A DNA stretch of 21,950 nucleotides, from NCBI GenBank assembly GCA_021647145.1, contig JAKIVF010000056.1, positions 1-21,950 of the forward strand. Direction: 5' to 3'. The stretch is from Methylococcaceae bacterium. GTDB taxonomy: Bacteria > Pseudomonadota > Gammaproteobacteria > Methylococcales > Methylomonadaceae. The notes beneath the pieces were generated by a model. That model did no database searches. It saw nothing but the letters and a program-made list of their open reading frames with translations, and was not told the origin of the DNA. Positions 1-7,242 of this stretch are shown here, piece after piece. Both the position numbers and the translations under genes were made by a program. Numbering within the stretch: the first letter of the stretch is position 1; each line of letters starts with the position of its first letter.

Positions 1-2
1 AG

Positions 3-302
3 AAAAGTGCGATGAGTGAATTTTACCAGTGGATAAAATTTAATCGATCAAAACGGTTACGAGAATTGATACCGATTTTGAAACGAAAACTCATAGGTTT
101 CAGGAATTACTTTGGATTACCTGACAACAGCCATAGTCTTTCACATTTGAACAACTATGTATTGCATAGCTTATACAAATGGTTAAACCGGCGAAGTCAG
201 CGCAGAAGTTATAACTGGGGCAGTTTTCTAGATATGTTACGATATTTTCAAGTTGAACCAATGCGAGTGCGTAAAAGCAAACTACTCGTTGATTGGTATT
301 AG
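3..302 (+). CDS. ltrA: Group II intron reverse transcriptase/maturase, C-terminal fragment (partial)
   Basis: This is the C-terminal end of an LtrA-like intron-encoded protein, which helps intron RNA fold and splice and drives retrohoming. The frame is open from base 3, so the Met at base 12 is probably internal and the gene continues off the left edge. The visible residues hold the maturase (GIIM/X) signature: a basic helix, then FRNYFG and the KWLNRRSQRRSYNW block typical of this family. No H-N-H endonuclease motif follows; the protein ends 36 bases before domain V, as in many bacterial introns whose proteins lack an endonuclease. The reverse transcriptase domain itself is out of view. Confidence 0.88.
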   Translation, partial: KSAMSEFYQWIKFNRSKRLRELIPILKRKLIGFRNYFGLPDNSHSLSHLNNYVLHSLYKWLNRRSQRRSYNWGSFLDMLRYFQVEPMRVRKSKLLVDWY

Positions 303-338
303 GGCATGTGTTTTACACGAGCAACTTATATAACTGAA

Positions 339-412
339 GAGCCGGATGCGGTAGTTCCGCAAGTCCGGATCTGTATGGGGGCGGTTCAGGTAACTGGCCG
401 TTCTACCATGAC
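339..412 (+). ncRNA. Group II intron domains V and VI
   Basis: Domain V is 339-372: it starts with GAGCCGGA, has a distal stem TGCGG/CCGCA with loop TAGTT, a two-base AG bulge, and a returning TCCGG strand. This is the usual catalytic helix of 34 bases. Domain VI follows at about 375-409, closed by ATGG (375-378) and CCAT (406-409), with A405 as the likely branch point. Identification is by eye from the consensus fold; a covariance-model search was not possible. Confidence 0.82.
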
Positions 413-431
413 TTTGAAAAGAGAGGTGGTT

Positions 432-602
432 ATGAATGAAATACACTCAATTTCTCGAATTTATCCTATCAATATGCCAAATAAATTCTTTAGGGGGCGT
501 AAGAAGCAGCCAGAGAAAAATCATTCTGAGCTAAAGAAAAATCTTAAAGAACACCATGGCGAAAATGAGTCTACTGCCCAACATATTGATGAAATTGTGT
601 AA
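432..602 (+). CDS. Small hypothetical protein in a chemotaxis/flagellar context
   Basis: A 56-residue protein, polar and lysine-rich in the middle (FRGRKKQPEKN) and ending in the acidic stretch QHIDEIV. There is no signal peptide or membrane segment and I see no known domain. The ATG at 432 is chosen because GAGAGGTGG lies just upstream (about 421-429). The same frame stays open back to 306, but that part runs through intron domains V and VI and is not coding. Its stop overlaps the next start (TAATG at 600-604), implying translational coupling to the DUF2802 gene. Short linker-like proteins between cheW and DUF2802 genes are something I recall from related genomes; this is inference. Confidence 0.6.
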   Translation: MNEIHSISRIYPINMPNKFFRGRKKQPEKNHSELKKNLKEHHGENESTAQHIDEIV

Positions 603-979
603 TGATTAATGTTTTATTGCTTGGTTCTATTGTCATTACTATTACTTTGCTTGGTGTTCTTGCCTGGTTGATTCTGGAACATAGAAGGTTAAAGCAAAGT
701 TTTATTTGTCTTAGCAATAATGTCCAGAGGATTAATAATGATATTGCAGGGATTTGTTTAGCCGCGATATCTGTGGATAACCGAATATCACACAATGGAC
801 AACAATTAGAAGTAGTCGCTGAAAAATTAGTTAATTCTGAGCAAAATGGACGGCAGCTTAATCATCCATATTCAAGTGCAATTCAGAAGGTTCGTCATGG
901 TGCAAATAGTGGAGAGCTTATTCAACAGTGCGGATTGAGTAAAGAGGAAGCCGAGTTATTAATTCGATTACATGGTTGA
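602..979 (+). CDS. DUF2802 family membrane-anchored protein (chemotaxis/flagellar locus)
   Basis: A 125-residue protein with one N-terminal transmembrane segment (about residues 3-24), a predicted helical stretch, and a C-terminal conserved block. The final 40 residues (YSSAIQKVRHGANS, then LIQQCGLSKEEAELLIRLHG) match the DUF2802 pattern, which looks like a small helix-turn-helix-like module. In gammaproteobacteria with polar flagella this family usually sits directly downstream of cheW at the end of the fliA-che cluster; no chemotaxis role is proven. It overlaps the preceding small gene by one base and is followed by a strong terminator, so it is the last gene of its operon. Confidence 0.78.
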   Translation: MINVLLLGSIVITITLLGVLAWLILEHRRLKQSFICLSNNVQRINNDIAGICLAAISVDNRISHNGQQLEVVAEKLVNSEQNGRQLNHPYSSAIQKVRHGANSGELIQQCGLSKEEAELLIRLHG

Positions 980-1019
980 AATACATGAAGTGCAGATCAT
1001 CACCATGGTGTGTGGAAAT

Positions 1020-1052
1020 AAAACTCCGATAGCCAAAAGCTATCGGAGTTTT
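1020..1052. terminator. Bidirectional intrinsic terminator
   Basis: A perfect 14-bp stem (1020-1033 with 1039-1052) encloses the 5-base loop CAAAA. The core pairs CTCCGATAGC with GCTATCGGAG, and the A-rich base on one side and T-run on the other let it act in both directions. It lies between the convergent DUF2802 and yccA-like genes and probably ends both transcripts. Confidence 0.88.
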
Positions 1053-1067
1053 GAAAAAAACTATAAA

Positions 1068-1736
1068 CTAATCTTCTCCACCAAACATACCTAAGATATG
1101 TAATAAACTTGTGAATATGTTATAAATTGCTATATATAATGAAACCGTAGCCATAATATAGTTAGTTTCACCTCCATGAATGATGCTACTTGTTTCATAA
1201 AGTATATATGCAGACATTAGCAGGATAAACATTGCAGAAACAGCTAGTGATAATGATGGGAGGTTGAATACAAATGCACCAATACCTGCCAAAAAAGCAA
1301 CGAGGATGCCGACCATTAAAAAACCAGCTAGAAAACTAAAGTCTTTTTTCGTTGTTAGAACATAACCTGAGAGGCCAAGGAAAATTACGCCAGTCCCACC
1401 TAATGCAGTCATAACTAACTCATGCCCATTACTAAAGTTGTTAACATACGCACCTATAATTGGGCCGAGAGTTAATCCCATAAAACCAGTGAGTGCAAAA
1501 ACACTTAATATTCCCCAAGAGCTATTACTTAATTTACTGGTTAGAAAAAGTAATCCAAAATAAACTACCATAGTGACTATGAAGCCAGGGTGAGGAAGAT
1601 TTAAATGCATTGAAAGACCCGCAGTTGCAGCACTAAAGAGTAATGTTGCAGCTAATAACATATAAGTGTTTTTTAGGACTTTATTAGTAGATAAAATACT
1701 TGCTTCAGAGTGTGAAGCTACTGTGTGTAATTTCAT
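1068..1736 (-). CDS. yccA: BAX inhibitor-1/YccA family integral membrane protein
   Basis: A 222-residue polytopic inner-membrane protein with about seven hydrophobic helices. The N-terminus (LSTNKVLKNTYMLLAATLLF), the central GLTLGPIIG, the YVLTTKKDFSFL block and the C-terminal ETSSIIHGGETNYI with VSLYIAIYNIF are the family landmarks; from memory this closely follows E. coli YccA, which is a substrate and modulator of the FtsH protease when SecY is jammed. Length is normal for the family. The gene stands alone, convergent with the che-locus genes and divergent from the globin-lapD operon. A role in membrane-protein quality control is inferred from the family. Confidence 0.9.
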   Translation of the reverse strand: MKLHTVASHSEASILSTNKVLKNTYMLLAATLLFSAATAGLSMHLNLPHPGFIVTMVVYFGLLFLTSKLSNSSWGILSVFALTGFMGLTLGPIIGAYVNNFSNGHELVMTALGGTGVIFLGLSGYVLTTKKDFSFLAGFLMVGILVAFLAGIGAFVFNLPSLSLAVSAMFILLMSAYILYETSSIIHGGETNYIMATVSLYIAIYNIFTSLLHILGMFGGED

Positions 1737-1850
1737 TATTGGTTTCCTATATTGATTAATATCTTAACTTATGAAGAGTATAACTATAATTTTGATTAAT
1801 GTAATCTTACAAGAGATCTAGTCGTTTTGTAAGTGTTTTTATCTTGGTTG

Positions 1851-1866
1851 TGTGAAATAAATCACT
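1851..1866. promoter_or_regulatory. Candidate CRP/Vfr-like operator
   Basis: TGTGA (1851-1855), six bases, then TCACT (1862-1866) match the CRP consensus TGTGA-N6-TCACA at nine of ten positions. It lies in the 255-bp gap between the divergent yccA-like gene and the truncated-haemoglobin/lapD operon, where a regulator could act on either side. A single match in AT-rich DNA can arise by chance. I could not place convincing -35/-10 pairs around it. Confidence 0.3.
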
Positions 1867-1991
1867 GAAATGAAGTGTAGAATCAGGTTTCGATTATATT
1901 TATTTACAATTGTGTGAAAATTAATAGCTTAGGAGATTCAAATTATTATAAAATTCAATTATCTATAGGCGTACTTTGAATAATAATTAAA

Positions 1992-2384
1992 ATGACAGAA
2001 AAAACAAAAATAACCCCTTATGAGCTAATAGGAGGGGAGGCTTCGGTTTTAAAATTAGTCAACCGGTTTTATTTTTATATGGATACCTTACCAGAAGCAA
2101 AAGAAGTAAGAAATATTCATGCTACAAGCCTATCTGTTGCCAAAGATAAATTATTTAAATTTTTATCTGGATGGTTAGGTGGCCCTGATTTATTTATACA
2201 AGAATTTGGGCATCCTATGCTTAGGAGGAGACATTTACCTTTTGTAATAGGACAAACAGAAAGAGACCAGTGGATGATGTGCATGAAAAAAGCAATGAAC
2301 GAAATACCTATGAGTTCAGAGTTAAAAAAAAGTTTATTAGGATCATTCGATCAGTTGGCAACTCATATGATCAATCAGAAATAA
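1992..2384 (+). CDS. Group II truncated haemoglobin (trHbO-like)
   Basis: A 130-residue cytoplasmic haem protein of the 2-on-2 globin fold. Family marks are the WLGGP turn (61-65), GHPMLRRRHLPF (73-84) with proximal haem ligand His81, the group II Trp94 (G8) in RDQWMMCM, and Tyr27 at or near position B10. Such globins bind O2 and NO and are linked to NO detoxification or redox chemistry. The ATG has only a weak ribosome-binding site (the upstream bases are nearly all A and T). It begins a plus-strand run, with lapD starting 31 bases after its stop, so co-transcription is likely. No other enzyme is fused. Confidence 0.9.
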   Translation: MTEKTKITPYELIGGEASVLKLVNRFYFYMDTLPEAKEVRNIHATSLSVAKDKLFKFLSGWLGGPDLFIQEFGHPMLRRRHLPFVIGQTERDQWMMCMKKAMNEIPMSSELKKSLLGSFDQLATHMINQK

Positions 2385-2415
2385 AACAACGTTGTAACAA
2401 ACAGGAAATAACCCT

Positions 2416-4320
2416 ATGTCACTATATAAGCAATTATTAACACTTGTTTCAGCTTTATTTTTATTGATTTTTGGTCTTAATTTTGTATTAAGTGTAAATA
2501 ATATTAGGAGTTATTTGGAGGGAGAAGCAGAAGTACATGCTCAAGATACAGCAACATCATTAGGATTATCTCTTAGTCCTTATATGACTGTAGAGACTGA
2601 CCCTATTATTGAAACCACGATGAAGGCTATTTTTGACAGAGGTTACTATCAAGAAATTAAACTGGTTGATGTGGATAATAAAATATTAGTAAGTTTGTCG
2701 AGTAATGATGAGATTGAAGGCGTTCCCTCTTGGTTTGTTAACGCTTTTCCGATGAATGCGGCTAAGGCTGAAAGTGAGATAAGCTCTGGCTGGAGTATTA
2801 GTGGCGTTGTTTATGTCACAATTAATTCAGGTTACGCATACCTTAAATTATTTGAACAAGTAAAGTATAGTTTTTTTTATTCATTAGGTGCTTTTATTTT
2901 ATCTGTATTGTTGTTGCAGATGGTTTTGAGAATTACGTTATCTTCTTTGAAAAAAATTGATCGTATGGCACTAGCAATTGCTAAAGGGAAGTTTGAAACT
3001 ATTGATGAATTACCTTGGACGACAGAGACTAGAAATGTCACCAAATCAATGAATATGATGTCAAGAAGAATGGAGGGGGTGATAACAAATCTAAACGTAA
3101 AACTTACGGGAATTGGTAGAAAGCTTCAGCAAGATGAATTAACTGGGCTACATAAAAAAAGTAGTTTTGTAACAGATCTAAAGCAATTAGCAGGATCAGA
3201 TATTGATGCATTTATTTTCATCATAAAAATTGATGGGTTGAATGAATTAGTTAAAGAATGGGATAGTGATGCTGTAGACCAATTTTTAAAATACTTTACT
3301 CAAATATTAAGAGAGATACCTAAACCAAGTGAAGCTAGTGTTATTTCTGTCTATCGGTTTTTTGGTTCAGAATTTGCCTTATTAGTAAAAAATGTAAAAA
3401 CAGAAGAAGTTGAGAAAATAGCAAAATATCTAAGCACCTCTTTTACTGAAATTGGTGAAAAATATAAAAAACCAGATATAGCTCATATTGGTGTTGTTCC
3501 CTTTAATCCTGTGGATTCAGTTGAAGGTATTATTTTAGCGGCGAATGAAACCTATGAACAAGCCCATATTATTGGACAAAATAGTTTTTATATTCGTACT
3601 AATGAAGACCATGCAAAGGCTATTGCTGATTGGAAAGCTTTGGTATTTAGTGTTATAGATAAACATCAATACAGTGTAAGGTTTGTTGATCCCGTTGAAT
3701 ATTTTGAGACAGGAAAAACTGTGATGAAAGAAGCTTTTTTAGATATTTTTGATAAACAAGGGGAGGCTGTATCGATTGGAACTTTTATATCAATCGCAGA
3801 AAAATTTTCTAAAATTGTAGAATTGGATAAAGGTGTCATTCTGACAGTTATCGACCATATAAAAACACGACAGATTGAATATACGATGGCTATCAATATA
3901 TCTACTAGGACGATTAAAAATAGCACTTTTCGATCCTGGCTTGCTGATTTGATTGGTAAAAATAAATCTCTTTCCCAGCAGCTTGTTTTTAGTTTATCAG
4001 CTTATGCAGTTGCGAAAGAAATTGAAGTTTATAAAGAGTTCATAAATTTTGTTCATCAATTAAATGCAAAAGTGATGATTAAAAGGTTTGAAATTAGGTC
4101 TTTATCACCAGAAAATGCAAAAAATTTAAAACCTGATTATATACGGTTAGCGAGAGATCTAGGGCATAATGTTTCATCAGATCAGGAAAAAAGAGCCTTT
4201 ATAGAAACTATGCAAGAAATTTGTGAGTTGTTGGACATAAGTATTTTGGCTGAAAATGTTCATGCGGATATTGATTTTAATTGTCTTAAGGATATTGGTA
4301 TTACAGGAATAAGTCGGTAG
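2416..4320 (+). CDS. lapD: LapD: inside-out c-di-GMP receptor (degenerate GGDEF-EAL)
   Basis: A 634-residue inner-membrane receptor that binds c-di-GMP through an inactive EAL domain and, when bound, holds the protease LapG through its periplasmic output domain. Order: TM1 (about 7-27), periplasmic LapD/MoxY-type domain (28-150) with GW at 125-126, TM2 (about 152-172), HAMP (to about 220), GGDEF (about 240-395), EAL (about 400-634). Trp126 matches the LapG-binding Trp125 of Pseudomonas LapD. The GGDEF motif is degenerate (FGSEF, 316-320). The EAL motif is EAF (439-441) and the later catalytic glutamate block reads LVFSLS in place of the usual FEITE, so neither enzyme activity is expected. Only two bases separate it from lapG. 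Confidence 0.95.
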   Translation: MSLYKQLLTLVSALFLLIFGLNFVLSVNNIRSYLEGEAEVHAQDTATSLGLSLSPYMTVETDPIIETTMKAIFDRGYYQEIKLVDVDNKILVSLSSNDEIEGVPSWFVNAFPMNAAKAESEISSGWSISGVVYVTINSGYAYLKLFEQVKYSFFYSLGAFILSVLLLQMVLRITLSSLKKIDRMALAIAKGKFETIDELPWTTETRNVTKSMNMMSRRMEGVITNLNVKLTGIGRKLQQDELTGLHKKSSFVTDLKQLAGSDIDAFIFIIKIDGLNELVKEWDSDAVDQFLKYFTQILREIPKPSEASVISVYRFFGSEFALLVKNVKTEEVEKIAKYLSTSFTEIGEKYKKPDIAHIGVVPFNPVDSVEGIILAANETYEQAHIIGQNSFYIRTNEDHAKAIADWKALVFSVIDKHQYSVRFVDPVEYFETGKTVMKEAFLDIFDKQGEAVSIGTFISIAEKFSKIVELDKGVILTVIDHIKTRQIEYTMAINISTRTIKNSTFRSWLADLIGKNKSLSQQLVFSLSAYAVAKEIEVYKEFINFVHQLNAKVMIKRFEIRSLSPENAKNLKPDYIRLARDLGHNVSSDQEKRAFIETMQEICELLDISILAENVHADIDFNCLKDIGITGISR

Positions 4321-4322
4321 TA

Positions 4323-5018
4323 GTGAAGAAGTCTCCTCTTTTTTTTAAAGTGCTTCATTTTGTATTTAGATTTAAAACTATTCAGGTACAAGCATTTGTG
4401 ATTGGTCTGTTTGCTGTGTTTTCAGTTTCTGCAACAATTGAGATAAGTGAAGCTCTATTGTTGAAAATTGAAAATAAATATGGAAAGGAAGCTCCATTAA
4501 GAGTAAAGCAATGGCAATTGTTAATGCAAACGGCAAAGGGTTTATCTGATCAAGAAAAACTACAAAAAGTGAATGATTTTTTCAATTTTAGAATAAAGTT
4601 TGTGGATGATCTTCGGTTATGGAATGTTGCTGATTATTGGGCAACCCCATTAGAGTTTTTAGCTAGAGGACAGGGAGATTGTGAAGATTATTCGATTGCT
4701 AAATACTTTACATTAAAAGAATTAGGCGTTTCTGAAAAAAAGATGCGAATTACTTATGTCAAAGCACTAAAGTTAAATCAGGCGCATATGGTCTTAACAT
4801 ATTATTCATCACCACGAGATATCCCTGTTGTTTTGGATAATCTGATTTCTGAAATAAAACTAGCAACCAAGCGGACAGACTTAATGCCAGTTTATAGTTT
4901 TAATGGTATGGGTTTATGGATTGCAAAGGCAAGAGGTAATGGCAAAAGGGTGGGAAATGCGAATAAACTAAATTTATGGGAAGAATTGACACAACGAATG
5001 CTGAATAATACTTTTTGA
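4323..5018 (+). CDS. lapG: LapG: periplasmic transglutaminase-like cysteine protease
   Basis: A 231-residue protease that releases LapA-type adhesins by cutting a double-alanine site in their N-terminal retention module. It starts with GTG, two bases after lapD. An N-terminal hydrophobic stretch (about 23-37) fits a Sec signal, though it follows an unusually long basic leader of about 20 residues. The BTLCP/DUF920 triad is visible: Cys120 in GQGDCEDY, His155 in QAHMVL and Asp172 in VVLDNL. Acidic residues next to the cysteine (Asp119, Glu121) match those that bind calcium in characterised LapG. The substrate is probably the retention-module protein at 12306, which has a TAAG site. Confidence 0.94.
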   Translation: MKKSPLFFKVLHFVFRFKTIQVQAFVIGLFAVFSVSATIEISEALLLKIENKYGKEAPLRVKQWQLLMQTAKGLSDQEKLQKVNDFFNFRIKFVDDLRLWNVADYWATPLEFLARGQGDCEDYSIAKYFTLKELGVSEKKMRITYVKALKLNQAHMVLTYYSSPRDIPVVLDNLISEIKLATKRTDLMPVYSFNGMGLWIAKARGNGKRVGNANKLNLWEELTQRMLNNTF

Positions 5019-5049
5019 AAGAGTGTAAATCAAAGGAAGAAATGTTCAA

Positions 5050-5757
5050 TTGCTAGCTTTTAATTATACAGTTCGCCGAAGTCAGCGAGCAAAAAAAACA
5101 CGAATTATTGTTACTCCAGAAAAAATCGAGGTTGTAGCTCCCTTCGGTGTAGCTGAACAGGCAATTCATAAGTTTGTTAACGATCATAAAACATGGGTTG
5201 AAGTAACAAGTGAAAAGGTAAAGCTACGGAAAAAGAATATAAAAAAAATTGCACCTGTTAATTATAGCAATGGAGCTTTAATACCCTTTAGAGGTAATCA
5301 GGTAAGAATAATAATAGAGCATGTGGTGTCTTCAAATAAGATAAAAATAGAGTTAGATAAGAAAAATGAATTTATTATATTTTTGCCAAAATCAAATCAT
5401 AATAGTGATCTAATTAGATTAGCTTTAATTGAATGGATGAAAAAGCAGGCTTATTTAGATGTAGAAGGTTATATAAAAATTTATGCTAATAAATATAACT
5501 TATACCCCCGTAATGTAAGGATAAAAACACAGAGGAGTCGATGGGGAAGTTGTGGAATTCATAATGATATAAATATTAATTGGCTTTTAATTCTTGCACC
5601 ACCAGAAGTGTTAGCCTATGTGGTGGTTCATGAACTTTGTCACATTAAAGAGAGAAATCATTCTGCAAGGTTTTGGCAATTAGTTGAAGCTCATTTTCCG
5701 ACCTATCAAAAACAAAGGAATTGGCTTAAACAAAATGGAAGTGGTTTAGCTTTATAA
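5050..5757 (+). CDS. YgjP/DUF45 family M48-like zinc metallopeptidase
   Basis: A 235-residue protein with the YgjP-like domain. RSRWGSC precedes the metal motif HELCH (His194, Glu195, His198) and third ligand His204 in NHSARFW. No signal peptide, so probably cytoplasmic. The substrate of this family is not known. The start is TTG at 5050, because the only nearby ATG (5042) is out of frame and hits a stop after four codons; AGGA at 5034-5037 is 12 bases upstream, rather far. It follows lapG by 31 bases and may share its transcript, but YgjP proteins are not a standard Lap component, so the link may be only positional. Confidence 0.88.
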   Translation: MLAFNYTVRRSQRAKKTRIIVTPEKIEVVAPFGVAEQAIHKFVNDHKTWVEVTSEKVKLRKKNIKKIAPVNYSNGALIPFRGNQVRIIIEHVVSSNKIKIELDKKNEFIIFLPKSNHNSDLIRLALIEWMKKQAYLDVEGYIKIYANKYNLYPRNVRIKTQRSRWGSCGIHNDININWLLILAPPEVLAYVVVHELCHIKERNHSARFWQLVEAHFPTYQKQRNWLKQNGSGLAL

Positions 5758-5781
5758 CAAAGCTAAAGGGGCGGGTAAGGT

Positions 5782-5821
5782 ATATTTAATAGACATTTAA
5801 TTTGTAATGCCTATTAAATAT
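5782..5821. terminator. Hairpin between convergent genes (possible weak terminator)
   Basis: An 11-bp perfect inverted repeat, ATATTTAATAG (5782-5792) and CTATTAAATAT (5811-5821), lies between the convergent YgjP-like gene and lapE. CATT/AATG inside the loop could extend the stem after one mismatch. There is no GC-rich core or clear T-run, so function as a terminator is uncertain. No better candidate is present in the gap. Confidence 0.35.
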
Positions 5822-5835
5822 TGACAAATAATTAA

Positions 5836-7170
5836 TTATTTTCTTGAACCACTTAATATATGTGATTCTTCAGGAAGAGTTACACCCAAATAACTATTCA
5901 GTGATCCTTTACTTGCTAGAATACGGTATTGAGAAAAAAGTTCATCATATTTGGCATTGATGAAGTCACTTTTGGCAATAAACATTTCATTTGCAGAATC
6001 AAGTAAATCTAATAAGGTACGTTGACCAATATTAAATTGCTTTTGATAAGCTGAGTTACTTCTAATGCTAGCGAGTTTATGGGTTTTAAAGAAATCCATT
6101 TGACCTTGAAGTGTTTGCCGTGCTACCCAAGATAAACGCATGCTTTCAACAACCTGCCTGTATGTATTGTCCCTTATTTCTTTGGCTTGGTAGATTAGTG
6201 CAGTTGTTTCTTTGCGACGAGCAATATCTTTTCCACCATTAAAAAGGTTGTATCTAAGACGCAACATGGCATAAGTATCTTCGTTTTTACCTTTAATTCC
6301 ATCTAAGTCAACATTGTGTGAAGCACCTGCTTCAACATCTAGGCGAGGTAGATACGGTGCCCTAGCTGTTGCATGCTGGGCAAATGCTGAATCAATATCT
6401 GCATTTGCTGATTTTAAAATAGGATGATTTGCAATAGCTTGTTCAGTCGCCTCTTCAATAGTTTTGGGTAATATATTGTTAAGTGGTGCAATGGGTTGTA
6501 AATTTGAGGGTAATGAACCTACAATTCTTAAAAAAGCAGTTTCTGCATCTTTAAGATTACCTACTTCTGAAAGAGTATTTTTCTCAGCTAATGCTAATCG
6601 TCCACTTGATTGGTCTGAATCAGCTCTTTTGCCAATTCCTCGTTCGCTTCGTAATGAAATTTGGTCGTGGGTACGAAGATGAATTAATAAGTTTTCCTTA
6701 GCTAGCTTGAGCAAATCCTGACGTCGTAAAACATTGATGTATGCTTCAACAGCATTTAATCCAGTTATTTCTGATTTTCCAAAAACGCTATAAGCCCGTG
6801 CATTTGTTCTGGCTTTATGACGTTTTACTTCACTAGATGTGGCGGAGCCATCAAAAATCATTTGACGTAACTGGATTGAAGCTTCCTCTCTACCATAAGA
6901 AACAGTTCCGTCCCCCCTAGATCTAGTCGTAGGGTTTGTTGATTGTTCCCAGCCAATTCCAGCAGAAATATCAATAGTGGGGAAGTAGCCAGCTCTGGCT
7001 TGGTTTATTTCATGTTCGACAGCTCTTCGTTCAGCTTTTTCTGATTGTATTTCTGGGTTTTCGTTAACAGTTTGTTGTATTGCCTCTTGTAGGGATTGAG
7101 CAGAGACTGATATTGAAAAGGCGAAGCCAGTAATAAGGCTGCTTATGTAAAATGCTGTTTTTGTCTTCAT
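5836..7170 (-). CDS. lapE: TolC-family outer-membrane channel (LapE-like)
   Basis: A 444-residue outer-membrane efflux protein forming the exit duct of the type I secretion system. Residues 1-24 form a Sec signal with likely cleavage after SVSA. The mature protein has the two-repeat TolC pattern: SLQEAIQQTVNENPEIQ with RAGYFPTIDISAGIGWEQ in the first half, and EQAIANHPILKSANADIDSA with ARAPYLPRLDVEAGASHN in the second. The GQRTLLDLLDSANEMF block near the end is typical of TolC/LapE/AggA proteins. In the Lap model the retention module of the substrate lodges in this pore. It lies downstream of the LuxR gene with a 68-base gap and appears to have its own promoter. Confidence 0.93.
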   Translation of the reverse strand: MKTKTAFYISSLITGFAFSISVSAQSLQEAIQQTVNENPEIQSEKAERRAVEHEINQARAGYFPTIDISAGIGWEQSTNPTTRSRGDGTVSYGREEASIQLRQMIFDGSATSSEVKRHKARTNARAYSVFGKSEITGLNAVEAYINVLRRQDLLKLAKENLLIHLRTHDQISLRSERGIGKRADSDQSSGRLALAEKNTLSEVGNLKDAETAFLRIVGSLPSNLQPIAPLNNILPKTIEEATEQAIANHPILKSANADIDSAFAQHATARAPYLPRLDVEAGASHNVDLDGIKGKNEDTYAMLRLRYNLFNGGKDIARRKETTALIYQAKEIRDNTYRQVVESMRLSWVARQTLQGQMDFFKTHKLASIRSNSAYQKQFNIGQRTLLDLLDSANEMFIAKSDFINAKYDELFSQYRILASKGSLNSYLGVTLPEESHILSGSRK

Positions 7171-7213
7171 TCCAAGTACTCTTTAGCTTAGGTCAAAATT
7201 GAATATAGGAATA

Positions 7214-7242
7214 AATGTATCTTACTAACCATAGTTGGTCAA
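7214..7242 (-). promoter_or_regulatory. Candidate sigma-70 promoter for lapE
   Basis: On the minus strand TTGACC (7242-7237, five of six to consensus), a 17-base spacer, and TACATT (7219-7214, four of six) lie about 45 bases before the lapE start. The -35 box overlaps the end of the LuxR gene. It would let lapE be expressed independently of lapBC. Confidence 0.4.

Larger units (their letters stand above)
1..412 (+). mobile_element. Group II intron, 3' portion (5' part outside window)
   Basis: The window opens inside a group II intron. Visible in order are the end of the intron-encoded maturase, a short linker, the 34-nt catalytic domain V and the domain VI hairpin. The intron should end at about base 412 (terminal AC), placing A405 eight bases from the end, the usual position of the bulged branch-point adenosine. 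The downstream exon begins at about 413, just ahead of the ribosome-binding site of the next gene, so the intron sits upstream of that reading frame and does not interrupt it. The 5' half cannot be seen, so intactness and mobility are unknown. Confidence 0.85.

Noticed and set aside
306..431. Upstream in-frame extension of the small gene at 432
   Set aside because: It translates intron domains V and VI, and a good ribosome-binding site precedes the ATG at 432.
1752..1765. FNR-like box upstream of yccA
   Set aside because: TTGAT-N4-ATCTT matches only the left half fully, and such words are expected in AT-rich DNA.
2416..4320. Active diguanylate cyclase/phosphodiesterase
   Set aside because: Both catalytic motifs are degenerate (FGSEF, EAF, missing later glutamate), and the LapD periplasmic domain and lapG neighbour fit a receptor.
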